Assembly (NCBI GenBank): GCA_937124585.1
Contig: CAKZKT010000147.1
Location: 1 to 64,000 of the forward strand
Length of the DNA stretch: 64,000 nt
Direction of reading: 5' to 3'
Origin: an uncultured Anaerolineae bacterium
Lineage (GTDB): Bacteria > Chloroflexota > Anaerolineae > CG2-30-64-16
Of the stretch, positions 1 through 9,104 are shown in pieces. Position 1 is the stretch's first letter. Each line of letters starts with the position of its first letter. The notes beneath the pieces were generated by a model. It saw only the letters and a list, made by a program, of their open reading frames with translations, searched no databases and was not told where the DNA came from. Made by a program: the position numbers and the translations under genes.

Positions 1-135
1 CACATCGAGCCGCTGACTTACATCCGTGGTCGGTCGCTCGCGTACCAGTACCTGATTGTCGACGAGGCGCAGAACCTGACGCCGCACGAGATCAAGACCA
101 TCGTCACCCGCGTAGGGCCCGGCACCAAGATCGTG
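1..135 (+). pseudogene. PhoH-family ATPase C-terminal fragment, fused in frame to the next gene
   Basis: The first 45 codons read as the nucleotide-binding core of a PhoH/YlaK-type protein. They show [12 protein letters not shown], then the Walker B stretch VDEAQN, then the PhoH signature [14 protein letters not shown] and GTKIV. In the family this is followed by L/F-TGDP and a further ~100 residues. Here the frame continues without a stop into an unrelated solute-binding protein. The upstream part lies outside the window. Either this is a recombination scar or a contig was joined at the short shared word around GTKIV. PhoH assignment of these residues is confident; the biological reality of the junction is not. 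Confidence 0.8.
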
Positions 136-810
136 TTCAACTCGCCGGAAACGGTGGAAGGTGTGAAGTGGCTGGCCACGATCTACAGCGATCCAAAGTT
201 CAAGGATATTCTGCCGCCCGGTGTGGAGAGCTGGACCGACCCCAGCAACAACGAGGCCTATCTGGCCGGCACCATCGCGTACACAAGCAATGCGGCCAGC
301 ATTTATGCCAAAGCCAAGGCCGATAAGAACCCCGCCTTCGAGGGCACGGTCTTCCTGGGCAATCCGGTCGGGCCGACCGGCCAGGTGCTTCGCGGCGCGT
401 CCGGCGGGCAGTTCAACATCTACATGGGCGCCAAGAATGTCGCCATAGCGAAGGAACTGGCACTCTATATGCTGCAGCCAGAAGTCTTCCTGCCGATCTC
501 CCTCATCAGCGCGGGCCTCTTCCTGCCCAGCTATGCCGGCTACTACGAGATGCCGCAGGTGAAGGAAGCCTTCAAGGCCGACCCGAACCTGGAGGCCATG
601 GGCAAAGAGGCGTTCGGTGACTACCCGGGCGGCTGCTGGCCTGCCAAGCCGAATCCCTTCTGGGATGCCGTGCAGGCAGCCGCGATCATGCACGACATGA
701 TGGCCGCCACCACCACGAAGCAGGCCACGCCGGCGCAGGCCGTCAAGCAGGCCCATGAGCGCATGGAGGCCATCGCCAAAGAGATGAAGATCGGCGAACA
801 GAAGAAGTAA
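133..810 (+). CDS. ABC transporter sugar-binding protein (family 1), C-terminal part
   Basis: This is the C-terminal ~225 residues of an extracellular solute-binding protein of the maltose/glycerol-3-phosphate (family 1) type. It contains [10 protein letters not shown], a typical hinge helix, the GNPVGPTGQ loop, and a C-terminal helix rich in Lys/Glu ending GEQKK. The N-terminal lobe and lipoprotein signal peptide are missing because the frame runs into PhoH-like sequence before residue 1. A MalF-MalG-type permease lies 156 bp downstream, so in the intact locus it would deliver a sugar or sugar acid to that permease. No genuine start codon exists in the window; the GTG at 133 is inside the junction and is not proposed as a start. 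Confidence 0.8.
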   Translation: MFNSPETVEGVKWLATIYSDPKFKDILPPGVESWTDPSNNEAYLAGTIAYTSNAASIYAKAKADKNPAFEGTVFLGNPVGPTGQVLRGASGGQFNIYMGAKNVAIAKELALYMLQPEVFLPISLISAGLFLPSYAGYYEMPQVKEAFKADPNLEAMGKEAFGDYPGGCWPAKPNPFWDAVQAAAIMHDMMAATTTKQATPAQAVKQAHERMEAIAKEMKIGEQKK

Positions 811-822
811 CGCTGCGCACAC

Positions 823-947
823 CACCGCAGAGGCGCTGGGCCGTCCGCAGAGTCGGTCGCCATCCGACCCTGTATCCCATCCGATGCATTGGCATGGCCG
901 GTCGCGGCCGACCAGGCCGATGCCCTGAGCCTCTGCGGTGTGTTTTT
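823..947 (+). ncRNA. Predicted structured RNA with terminator-like tail
   Basis: The gap between the binding protein and the permease folds into nested helices. A perfect 12-bp closing helix joins 823-834 (CACCGCAGAGGC) to 929-940. Inside it lie a 5-bp hairpin (855-859/865-869) and a long bulged hairpin (891-924, arms GGCAT-GGCC-GGTCG). The closing helix is followed by TGTTTTTT at 940-947. This three-way-junction layout with a U tail could be a terminator or attenuator that lowers permease expression relative to the binding protein. A dispersed repeat is the alternative, because the 12-mer recurs at 4188-4199. Confidence 0.45.
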
Positions 948-966
948 TGAATTGACCGGAGTCGTT

Positions 967-2895
967 ATGAGCTCAATCACCTTTCCCCTTCAGCCGGTTT
1001 CGCGGTGGCGCCGCTTCGACCGCATCCTGGGCCGCGACTGGCAGGTGGCCGTGCCTTTCATTGCGCCGGTTGTCATCCTGATGGTCGCCTTCATCGCTTG
1101 GCCCCTGGTTGAGGCCGTCTTGATCAGCTTCACCGCGCGCACCATCCGTGGGGAACAGCAATGGATCTGGTTCGACAACTACATCCGTCTATGGCAAGAT
1201 CCTTTCTACTGGCAAGCAGTGCGCATCACGATCATCTACACGGCTTCGTGCATCATCCTGAAGTTTCTCTTCGGTCTCATCGCTGCGCTCGTCATCAACG
1301 CGCAGCTGCGCGGCCGTAACATCCTCACCGGCCTGGTTCTGCTGCCGTGGATCATCCCCTCGGTGGTGCAGGCGCTGACCTGGAAGAGCATCTTCGATCC
1401 GCTGTTCGGCGCCCTGAACTACATCCTGCTCCAGCTGGGCATCATCAGCGAGGGTATCTCCTGGCTGGGCAACCCGCGACTGGCGTTGCCTGCCGTGATC
1501 CTGGCCAACGTGTGGGCGGGCATCCCGTTCTTCACCGTCAACATCCTGGCCGGGCTCCAGTCCATCCCGCAGGAGCTGTACGAGGCCGCCGAGGTGGACG
1601 GCGCGTCCGAATGGCAGCGCTTCCGCCACATCACCCTGCCCGGCATCCGCTTCGTGGCGCTGGTGGCGGTGCTCCTCTCTACCATCTGGACCTTCAACAG
1701 CTTCGAGGTGATCTTCCTGCTCACCGGCGGCGGCCCGGCAGGCACGACGCGCGTCTACTCGGTGCTGACCTACCAGTATGGCATGATCGGCCTGCGCTTC
1801 GGCCCGGCTGCGGCCATCGCCCTGACCATGACGCCGGTGCTCGGCTTCCTGATCCTGCTCCTCTCCGGCTACATGCGCCGCGACATCGGCACGGACGTCG
1901 AAGAGACCTGGCAGACCCATCTGCTGAGCTTCCTGGGCCGGGTCATCGGCTTCGTCTTGGGCATTGTCCTCTTCCCGCTGCAAATCCTTGGCAAGGGACT
2001 GACCGCAGCGATCAAATGGGCGCGTCGCGCGCTCGGGGCGACGCCGGGACACGCGCAACGTTCGGCCCAACGTCGCGGCCTGCTCCTCGTGCGCGTGCTG
2101 ACGATGATCTGCCTGCTCTTCCTGATCTATTTCCCCTTCTACTGGATCATCATCACCGCCTTCAAGACAGAGCTCCAGATCACCCTGCGCCAGAACATCT
2201 TGTGGCCCGCGCCCTGGTCGCTGGAACAGTTCCACAAGCTGTTCTATGAGCAACCGTTCTTCACCTGGGCGCGCAACACGATCCTCGTGACGGTCTTCAG
2301 CACGATCATCTCGGTGGCGGTCTCGGCGCTGGGCGCGTACGCGCTGGCCCGGCTGCGCTTCCGGGGCGCCGACACCCTCAACGCGGTGTTGCTCATCACC
2401 TATCTCATCCCCGGCGCGCTGATGTTCATCCCGCTCTATCAGATCCTCACCAACCTGGGGTTGATCAACTCGCTGGCCGGCCTGATCGCCGTCTATCCGA
2501 CCTTCATGATGCCTTTCTCGACCTGGCTGCTGCTCGGCTACTATCGTTCGATCCCGGAAGACCTGGAGCATGCGGCCATGGTAGACGGCGCCACACGGCT
2601 CCAGGCGTTCCTGAAGGTCACCCTGCCGTTGACCAAGCCGGCGCTGCTGGCCGTGGCGCTCTTCGCCTTCACCTCGGCGTGGAAGGAATTCCTCTACGCG
2701 TTCGTCTTCATCCGCAGCGACAACCTGAAGACCCTGACCGTCGGCATGGCGACCACCATCTACGGCGACATCTACCCGTGGGGCCTGCTGATGGCGGCGG
2801 CGCTGGTCATCTCCATCCCGGTCGTGGTCATCTACATGTCGGCCCAGCGGTTCATGGTGGCGGGGCTGACGGCCGGCGCGATCAAAGGTGGTTGA
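967..2895 (+). CDS. Fused MalF-MalG type sugar ABC permease (two permease domains in one chain)
   Basis: This 642-residue inner-membrane protein carries both permease halves of a carbohydrate importer. Residues ~1-305 are MalF/UgpA-like with the EAA loop EAAEVDGASEWQRFRHITLP near 206-225. Residues ~373-642 are MalG/UgpE-like with a second EAA loop (AAMVDGATRLQAFLKVTLP) near 534-552. The linker (~306-372) holds an extra hydrophobic stretch and a basic segment. Each half is normally a separate ~280-300-residue gene. The ATG at 967 is chosen because GGAG lies just upstream; longer in-frame starts run into the predicted RNA structure. No cognate ATPase is present, so a shared MsiK/UgpC-type ATPase elsewhere is inferred. 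Confidence 0.9.
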   Translation: MSSITFPLQPVSRWRRFDRILGRDWQVAVPFIAPVVILMVAFIAWPLVEAVLISFTARTIRGEQQWIWFDNYIRLWQDPFYWQAVRITIIYTASCIILKFLFGLIAALVINAQLRGRNILTGLVLLPWIIPSVVQALTWKSIFDPLFGALNYILLQLGIISEGISWLGNPRLALPAVILANVWAGIPFFTVNILAGLQSIPQELYEAAEVDGASEWQRFRHITLPGIRFVALVAVLLSTIWTFNSFEVIFLLTGGGPAGTTRVYSVLTYQYGMIGLRFGPAAAIALTMTPVLGFLILLLSGYMRRDIGTDVEETWQTHLLSFLGRVIGFVLGIVLFPLQILGKGLTAAIKWARRALGATPGHAQRSAQRRGLLLVRVLTMICLLFLIYFPFYWIIITAFKTELQITLRQNILWPAPWSLEQFHKLFYEQPFFTWARNTILVTVFSTIISVAVSALGAYALARLRFRGADTLNAVLLITYLIPGALMFIPLYQILTNLGLINSLAGLIAVYPTFMMPFSTWLLLGYYRSIPEDLEHAAMVDGATRLQAFLKVTLPLTKPALLAVALFAFTSAWKEFLYAFVFIRSDNLKTLTVGMATTIYGDIYPWGLLMAAALVISIPVVVIYMSAQRFMVAGLTAGAIKGG

Positions 2896-2899
2896 GACC

Positions 2900-4183
2900 A
2901 TGCACATCGCCGAAATGCGCGTCACCCCCATTGCGATCAGCGACCCGCCGCTGCTCAACGCGGCCGGACTGCATGCGCCCTACGCGCTGCGCACGATCGT
3001 CGAACTGGTGACGAATGAGGGCATCAGCGGCCTGGGCGAGGTGCCCGGCAGCGCCCAGACTACCGCCAGCCTGGAAGCCGCGGCCGAGGTCGTGATCGGC
3101 CGGGATCCGTTCCAGCTCAACGCGATCTATCGCGGGCTGGTCGAACGGTTCGGCGTCGGCCACGCGCCGGCCAACCTGGTCGGTTGGGAGCACCGCCGCA
3201 TCCTCCACGTCTACAGCGCGATCGAGGTGGCCTGCTTCGACATCATGGGCAAAGCGGTCGGCCGGCCGGTGTGCGACCTGCTGGGCGGCCGGGTGCGCGA
3301 TCGCGTGGAATTTTCCGCTTACCTGTTTTACAAATACGAAGGCGCGGGCGGCGCACTCGGCTTCGGCGTGGACCCGGCTGCGACCGGCTGGGCCGCGGTC
3401 CGACAGCGCGCCGCGCTCGATCCGGAAGGCATCGTGGCGCAGGCACAGGCGATGTGCCGGGAATTCGGCTTCAAATCCATCAAGCTGAAGGGCGGCGTCT
3501 TCCCGCCCGACCAGGAGATCGCCGCCATCCTGGCCCTGCGCGAGGCGTTCGGCGCAGACACACCGCTGCGGCTCGACCCCAATGCGGTCTGGCGCGTCGA
3601 AACGGCCATCGCGGCCGGCCGACAGCTGGAGGGCGTGCTCGAATACTTCGAGGATCCGGTGCGCGGCCAGGAGGCGATGGCCGCGGTGCGCCGGGCGGTC
3701 AAGCTGCCGCTGGCCACCAACATGTGCACGACCGCGTTCGAGTATCTGCCGGCCAGCATCCGCCTTGGTTCGGAGGACATCATCCTCAGCGACCATCATT
3801 TCTGGGGCGGTCTGCGCGCCTCGGTTGAGCTGGCGCGCATCTGCCAGACCTTCGGCCGCGGCCTCTCGATGCATTCGAACAGCCATATCGGCATCTCGCT
3901 GGCCGCCATGACCCATCTGGCAGCCGCTGTGCCCAACCTGACCTACGCCTGCGACACACATTATCCCTGGCAGTCGGAAGAGGTACTCGTCGGCGGCCGC
4001 TTCAAATTCGAGGACGGCGCTCTGTCCGTGCCGCGCGCGCCGGGCCTGGGGATCGAGCTCGACCGCGCCGCACTGGCGAAACTGCACGAGAACTATCTGC
4101 GCTGTGGCCTGACCAAACGAGACGATGAAGTCGAGATGCAGAAGGTACAGCCGGGCTGGAAATTCCAGCCGACGCGGTGGTGA
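2900..4183 (+). CDS. gudD: Glucarate dehydratase-like enolase-superfamily enzyme
   Basis: The 427-residue protein has the complete glucarate dehydratase layout. It shows the KxK base (IKLKGG, about K195/K197), metal ligands in LRLDPNAVW, YFEDP and LATNMCTT, and the His base in MHSNSHIGISLAAMTHLAAA. The family abstracts a proton alpha to the carboxylate of D-glucarate or L-idarate and eliminates water, giving 5-keto-4-deoxyglucarate. The ATG at 2900 follows the permease stop by 4 bp, so the two genes are co-transcribed and the permease may import a sugar acid. Substrate could be a related acid sugar; the match to the GudD motifs is better than to galactonate or mandelate branches. Confidence 0.85.
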   Translation: MHIAEMRVTPIAISDPPLLNAAGLHAPYALRTIVELVTNEGISGLGEVPGSAQTTASLEAAAEVVIGRDPFQLNAIYRGLVERFGVGHAPANLVGWEHRRILHVYSAIEVACFDIMGKAVGRPVCDLLGGRVRDRVEFSAYLFYKYEGAGGALGFGVDPAATGWAAVRQRAALDPEGIVAQAQAMCREFGFKSIKLKGGVFPPDQEIAAILALREAFGADTPLRLDPNAVWRVETAIAAGRQLEGVLEYFEDPVRGQEAMAAVRRAVKLPLATNMCTTAFEYLPASIRLGSEDIILSDHHFWGGLRASVELARICQTFGRGLSMHSNSHIGISLAAMTHLAAAVPNLTYACDTHYPWQSEEVLVGGRFKFEDGALSVPRAPGLGIELDRAALAKLHENYLRCGLTKRDDEVEMQKVQPGWKFQPTRW

Positions 4184-4333
4184 TATGCACCGCAGAGGCA
4201 CGCGAGGTGATGTGACTTTTTCCACCCGGCGTGCGATGTGTATAAAAAAACGACTGAAGTAAGGATCTGTCTGCCCAGCGAATGGAATCTGACGTTCTTT
4301 CTAAATCCTACACACCATGAGGAGAATGTTGCC

Positions 4334-5398
4334 ATGAAATCCCAATCGCTCGTCTTGCTCCTGGTCGTCCTTGTCGTCGCGATCGCGGCTTGCGCTGCGC
4401 CGCCAGCTGCCCAGCCTACCGCCGCCCCTGTGGCCGCCAAACCCAAGGTCACGCACATCCGCTTCGCTCTCGACTGGGCCATCGAAGGGCCATCGGCCCC
4501 GTTCCTGGTTGCGCTCGACAAGGGCTACTTTGCAGAAGAGGGTCTATCGGTGGTCATTGACCGCGGCACCGGCTCGGCCGGCACCGTCACTCGCATTGCG
4601 GGCGGCGCCTACGAAATGGGCTATGCCGACATCAACGCGATGATAGAGTTCAATGTCAAAACCCCGGACAAAGCATTGCAAGCCATCGCCATGCTCTACA
4701 ACACAGCGCCGATGACCGTGTTCACCCTCAAAGACAAAGGCATCAAGACGCCCAAAGACCTGGAAGGGAAAAAGATCGGCGCGCCGGCGGGCGACGCCGG
4801 TCGCCGCCTCTTCCCGCTCTTTGCCAAACAGGCGGGCTTCGACGACAAGAAGGTCGAGTGGGTGACTATGGAACCCGCGCTGCGTGAGGTGGCGCTGGCA
4901 AAAGGCGAAGTGGATGCCATCACCGCCTTCTACGGGAGCGGTTGGTTTGGCCTCACGCGCAACAAGGTGGACCCTGCCAATATCGTCACCTTCATGTACC
5001 AGGACTTCGATCTGCCCCTCTACGGCAACGCGGTGATGGCATCGCCGGCCTATCTGGAGGCCAACCAGGAGGCGATCAAGGGCTTCCTGCGGGCGCTGGC
5101 GCGCGGCTGGCAGGACGCGCTGGCCGATCCGAAGGCCGCAATCGAGATCATCAAACGCCGCGAGCCGCTGGTGGACGGCGATATCGAGCTGCAGCGGCTC
5201 CAGATGGTGATCGAAAAGCACTTCCTGACCGATGAGGTCAAGAAAAACGGCTTCGGCGCAGTAGACCCTGGCCGCCTCTCCCGCTCCATTGATCTGGTGG
5301 CGCAGGGCTTTGAGCTGCCCACGAAGCCAACCCCAGATCAGGTGTTCACCGACAAATATCTGCCGCCGAAAGAACAACGCATGCCGCCCACCAAATGA
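4334..5398 (+). CDS. NMT1/SsuA-type ABC transporter solute-binding lipoprotein
   Basis: The 354-residue lipoprotein has a signal peptide with lipobox AIAAC (Cys20) and a short Pro/Ala/Thr linker. An NMT1/THI5-like periplasmic fold follows (FALDWAIEGP, ALDKGYFAEEGL, GAPAGDAGRRLFP). These proteins bind taurine, sulfonates, nitrate, or thiamine pyrimidines; the substrate cannot be read from sequence. ATG 4334 is preceded by GAGGAGAA, so a longer upstream frame is rejected. It is the first gene of a set with an SsuB-like ATPase and SsuC-like permease. A stem-loop after the stop probably raises its expression over the membrane components. Confidence 0.85.
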   Translation: MKSQSLVLLLVVLVVAIAACAAPPAAQPTAAPVAAKPKVTHIRFALDWAIEGPSAPFLVALDKGYFAEEGLSVVIDRGTGSAGTVTRIAGGAYEMGYADINAMIEFNVKTPDKALQAIAMLYNTAPMTVFTLKDKGIKTPKDLEGKKIGAPAGDAGRRLFPLFAKQAGFDDKKVEWVTMEPALREVALAKGEVDAITAFYGSGWFGLTRNKVDPANIVTFMYQDFDLPLYGNAVMASPAYLEANQEAIKGFLRALARGWQDALADPKAAIEIIKRREPLVDGDIELQRLQMVIEKHFLTDEVKKNGFGAVDPGRLSRSIDLVAQGFELPTKPTPDQVFTDKYLPPKEQRMPPTK

Positions 5399-5411
5399 GC
5401 GCATGATGCCG

Positions 5412-5440
5412 GCCCCTCTCTTGCCCTGCGAGAGAGGGGC
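5412..5440 (+). terminator. Stem-loop between binding protein and ATPase genes
   Basis: Perfect 10-bp arms GCCCCTCTCT (5412-5421) and AGAGAGGGGC (5431-5440) enclose a 9-nt loop and are followed by ATTTTACG. The weak T run suggests partial termination or mRNA 3'-end protection. The right arm GAGAGGGG is also a purine-rich sequence 8-10 nt before a GTG at 5448, so folding could mask a start site for the ATPase. Confidence 0.7.
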
Positions 5441-5468
5441 ATTTTACGTGAAAAGCATTCGCCCTCTT

Positions 5469-6268
5469 ATGAACTCGATTTCTTCCAATCCGCTTTGCGT
5501 AGAATTACGCGACGTGTCGCTGAGCTACTTCAGCAGCGGCAAACATATCCACGCGCTGGAAGGCCTGACGCTATCGGTGCGCCAGGGCGAATTTGTGGCC
5601 ATCGCCGGGCCAAGCGGCTGCGGCAAGACCACCATCCTGAAGCTGGTGGCCGGCCTGCTGCCGCCGACCAAAGGCCAGGTCCTGATTGACGGCCATCCGG
5701 TCAAAGGGCCACAAAAGAACGTGGGCATGGCCTTCCAAAACCCGATCTTGCTGCCCTGGCGCTCGGCCCTGGAAAACGTGCTGCTGCCGCTGGAGATCGT
5801 CGAGCCGCATCGGCAGCTGTTTCGCAATAACCGGCGGGCCTACGAAGAACAGGCGCACGACCTGCTGCGCACCGTGGGGCTGGATGGTTTTGCCGACAAA
5901 CCGCCCTACGAGCTCTCCGGCGGAATGCAGCAACGCGTGTCGCTGTGTCGCGCGTTGATCCATCAGCCCGAAATCCTGGTGCTGGACGAGCCGTTCGCAG
6001 CACTCGATGCGTTCACCCGCGAGGAGTTGTGGGGTGTGCTGCAAGCCCTATGGCTGAAGCGACGCTGCACCGTGCTCCTGGTAACACACGACCTGCGCGA
6101 AGCCGTCTTTCTGGCGAATCGGGTGTGCGTCATGAGCAAACGCCCCGGTCGGCTGGTCTACGAGGCGGTCGTTGACCTGCCGCGGCCGCGCAGCCTGGAA
6201 GACACCTTCAAGCCGGCCTTCGTTGACCTGGTGCACCGGATTTACGAATATATCGGCGAGGTGCGCGT

Positions 6269-6272
<4 letters not shown>
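5469..6272 (+). CDS. ABC transporter ATP-binding protein, SsuB/TauB family
   Basis: This 267-residue ATPase energises the importer encoded by its neighbours. It has Walker A GPSGCGKTT (~47-55), a Q-loop in AFQNPILLPW, signature LSGGMQQR, Walker B ILVLDEP, and an H-loop in LLVTHD. The sequence after Walker B (FAALDAFTREELW) is typical of nitrate/sulfonate/taurine ATPases. ATG 5469 is used; a GTG at 5448 would add seven residues and has the stronger ribosome-binding-like upstream sequence, but that overlaps the stem-loop. Its stop overlaps the permease start as ATGA, so translation is coupled. Confidence 0.9.
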
Positions 6273-7042
<770 letters not shown>

Positions 7043-7062
7043 GCCAGATCAAAGAGATGCAT

Positions 7063-8160
7063 ATGAGCCAATCCGACAGCTTCACGGTCTATATCGGCAC
7101 CTACACGTCCGAGTCCAGGCTCAGCCGCCGCGCGGAGGGCATCTACCGCTTCAGCCTGGACACGCGCACTGCGGCGCTGACATTGCAGGACGTGACTGCC
7201 GGCATCGCCAATCCCACCTGGCTGACGCTCAGCCCAGACGGCCGCGCCCTCTACGCAGGCAGCGAGGTGCGCAAACATGGCCGGCGTTCGGGTGGCGCGG
7301 CCGTAGCCTATGCCCGCGACCCGCTCACCGGCGCGCTGACCCGCATCAACGATGCGCTGACGCTGGGCGCCGGGCCATGTCACCTCAGCCTCGACCCGAC
7401 CGGTCGGCTGCTGATGGTCGCCAATTACGTCAGCGGCAGCTTGACCGTCTTCCCGGTACGGGCAGATGGCGGCCTGGAGCCGGCTGCGCAGCTCATCCAG
7501 CACGCTGGCTCTGGCCCGGTGGCCGACCGCCAGGAAGGGCCGCACGCCCACTGCGTCGTGCCCGATCCGACCGGCTGTTTCGCGCTGGCGGCCGATCTGG
7601 GAATTGACAGGGTGCTGGTGTACCGGACCAATGTGGCAGAACGACGATTGGAGGCAGCCGAACCGCCGGGGATCAGCCTGCAGCCAGGCGCCGGGCCGCG
7701 ACATATCGCATTCCACCCGACCGGCCGCTGGGTCTACGTCACCGGCGAGCTGAACTCGACCCTGGCCGTCTGCGCGTGGGATGCCGAACGGGGACGATTG
7801 GAGCTTGTGCAGGTGATCGGCACATTGCCGGAGGGCTGGCAGGGGACCAATTATCCGGCCGAGGTGGCCGTGACGCCGTCGGGCCGGTTCGTCTACATGT
7901 CGAACCGCGGCCACGACAGCATCGCGATCTTCGCGGTGGACGAGACTACGGGCATGCTCACGCCGGCAGGCCATGAGCCGACGCAGGGCAACTTTCCGCG
8001 CCATTTTGCCCTCGACCCGACCGCCGGGTTCCTGCTCGTCGCCAATCAGAACAGCGACAACGTGGTGGTCTTCCGGGTGGACGACCAGACGGGCCGGCTC
8101 ACGCCGACAGGCCAGACAGCCATCGTGCCGATGCCGGTCTGCGTGCGATTCGCCCGCTGA
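7063..8160 (+). CDS. Lactonase, YbhE/Pgl-type seven-bladed beta-propeller
   Basis: The 365-residue protein is a cytoplasmic YbhE-type lactonase. It opens with FTVYIGTYT and repeats blade motifs such as PTWLTLSPDGRALYAGSE, CHLSLDPTGRLLMVANY, RHIAFHPTGRWVYVTGEL and RHFALDPTAGFLLVANQ. The family hydrolyses 6-phosphogluconolactone or other sugar-acid lactones. In a cluster with a glucarate dehydratase homologue, opening an aldono- or aldarolactone is the likely job (inference). ATG 7063 is preceded by AAAGAG; two other in-frame ATGs at 7039 and 7057 are possible, and 7039 would overlap the permease stop as ATGA. Confidence 0.85.
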   Translation: MSQSDSFTVYIGTYTSESRLSRRAEGIYRFSLDTRTAALTLQDVTAGIANPTWLTLSPDGRALYAGSEVRKHGRRSGGAAVAYARDPLTGALTRINDALTLGAGPCHLSLDPTGRLLMVANYVSGSLTVFPVRADGGLEPAAQLIQHAGSGPVADRQEGPHAHCVVPDPTGCFALAADLGIDRVLVYRTNVAERRLEAAEPPGISLQPGAGPRHIAFHPTGRWVYVTGELNSTLAVCAWDAERGRLELVQVIGTLPEGWQGTNYPAEVAVTPSGRFVYMSNRGHDSIAIFAVDETTGMLTPAGHEPTQGNFPRHFALDPTAGFLLVANQNSDNVVVFRVDDQTGRLTPTGQTAIVPMPVCVRFAR

Positions 8161-8166
8161 TTCGGA

Positions 8167-8198
8167 CGTGCCAGGCACCTGGGAGGGTGCCTGGCACG
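8167..8198. terminator. Perfect 13-bp hairpin between convergent genes
   Basis: Arms CGTGCCAGGCACC (8167-8179) and GGTGCCTGGCACG (8186-8198) surround a 6-nt loop. It sits exactly between the ends of the lactonase (plus) and the HpcH aldolase (minus), where it can stop transcription from both sides. Related hairpins with the same GTGCC-GGCAC core occur at 23368-23401 and 47104-47135, so it is one copy of a dispersed family. Confidence 0.75.
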
Positions 8199-8205
8199 TG
8201 GGGAA

Positions 8206-8985
8206 TTAAATGCCCAGGCTGTCCAGATCCTGTCCCCACTGCTTGAGCGCGGCGGCCAACGCGAAGTCGCCGCCCCACGGCACCATCTGCGCGCCCATCT
8301 CCACGTAGGTTTTGATCTCGGCCAGCGAGCCGGCCGTCCGCCCCCAGGCTTTGCCGTGGCGCCGCGCTGCCGCGGCCACGTGGCGCACTGCCTCGTCCAG
8401 GCTCATCCGATCGGGGCCCTCGGCCACGGCCAGCCGCCGCCCCAGATCGGCCGGCCCCACGAACAGCATGTCAATGCCCGGCACCTGAGCGATCGCATCG
8501 GCGTTGCGCACGGCCTCGGGAGTCTCGATCTGCGCGACGATGAAGGTCTCTCGGTTGGCATCCTCGAAGTAGGTCGTATCCGGCCGCCATACAGCCAGTC
8601 CGTAATCGCCATCCAGCCCGGCGCCATCTACGCCGCGGTTGCCCATGGGCGGAAACTTGAGCGCAGCAACCAGATCGCGCGCGATCTGCGGCGTGGACAC
8701 GAACGGCACCATGAACCCGGCCGCGCCGTCCTCCAGGTAGTGATACAGCTCAGAACGCTGCAACGTCTTGGGCCGCACCATACAGTCAATGTCGTTGTAA
8801 TGGCACGCGGCGATGATCGCCTGCACCTCGCGCTCGTCCATCGTGCGGTGCTCGAGGTCGAGCCAGATGCCATCGTAGCCATTGGCCGCCGCGTGGCGAA
8901 CGAAAAACGGCAGATAATGACCGGTGGCGCAGATGCGGGCGAATTTCCCGCTGCGCAACTTGGCAAGCACTTTGCTTCGACGCAT
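8206..8985 (-). CDS. HpcH/HpaI family 2-oxo-acid aldolase
   Basis: The 259-residue protein belongs to the class II HpcH/HpaI aldolases (PF03328). These split 2-keto-3-deoxy sugar acids or 4-hydroxy-2-oxo acids into pyruvate plus an aldehyde. Visible family marks are GIWLDLEH, the phosphate/carboxylate-binding area MVPFVSTPQIARDLV, metal ligand Glu in AQIETPEAV, and the second ligand Asp in MLFVGPADLG. ATG 8985 has AGGAG seven bases upstream. It is the last gene of the long minus-strand run that begins with the peptide-type binding protein, consistent with a terminal cleavage step to central metabolites. Confidence 0.88.
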   Translation of the reverse strand: MRRSKVLAKLRSGKFARICATGHYLPFFVRHAAANGYDGIWLDLEHRTMDEREVQAIIAACHYNDIDCMVRPKTLQRSELYHYLEDGAAGFMVPFVSTPQIARDLVAALKFPPMGNRGVDGAGLDGDYGLAVWRPDTTYFEDANRETFIVAQIETPEAVRNADAIAQVPGIDMLFVGPADLGRRLAVAEGPDRMSLDEAVRHVAAAARRHGKAWGRTAGSLAEIKTYVEMGAQMVPWGGDFALAAALKQWGQDLDSLGI

Positions 8986-9104
8986 GAATTGCTCCTGTGT
9001 TGATTAATGCTGGCAGAGCCGTTCACGGCACCTGGCGGAGGCGGCAGATGGTCACCGCGACGCAGCCTGCCCCACTGACGGCTGATCGGGCCGCACCGCG
9101 ACGC

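Noticed and set aside
1189-2958. Long open frame on the minus strand (589 codons) opposite the fused permease
   Set aside because: It lies wholly over a clear membrane protein, is extremely rich in Asp, Gln, Glu and Arg with low-complexity runs, and shows no domain. High-GC DNA commonly leaves such antisense frames open.
4188-4200. Possible regulatory site CACCGCAGAGGCA before the NMT1-type binding protein
   Set aside because: It repeats the 12-mer at 823-834 but has no complementary arm here; it is more likely a fragment of a dispersed repeat.
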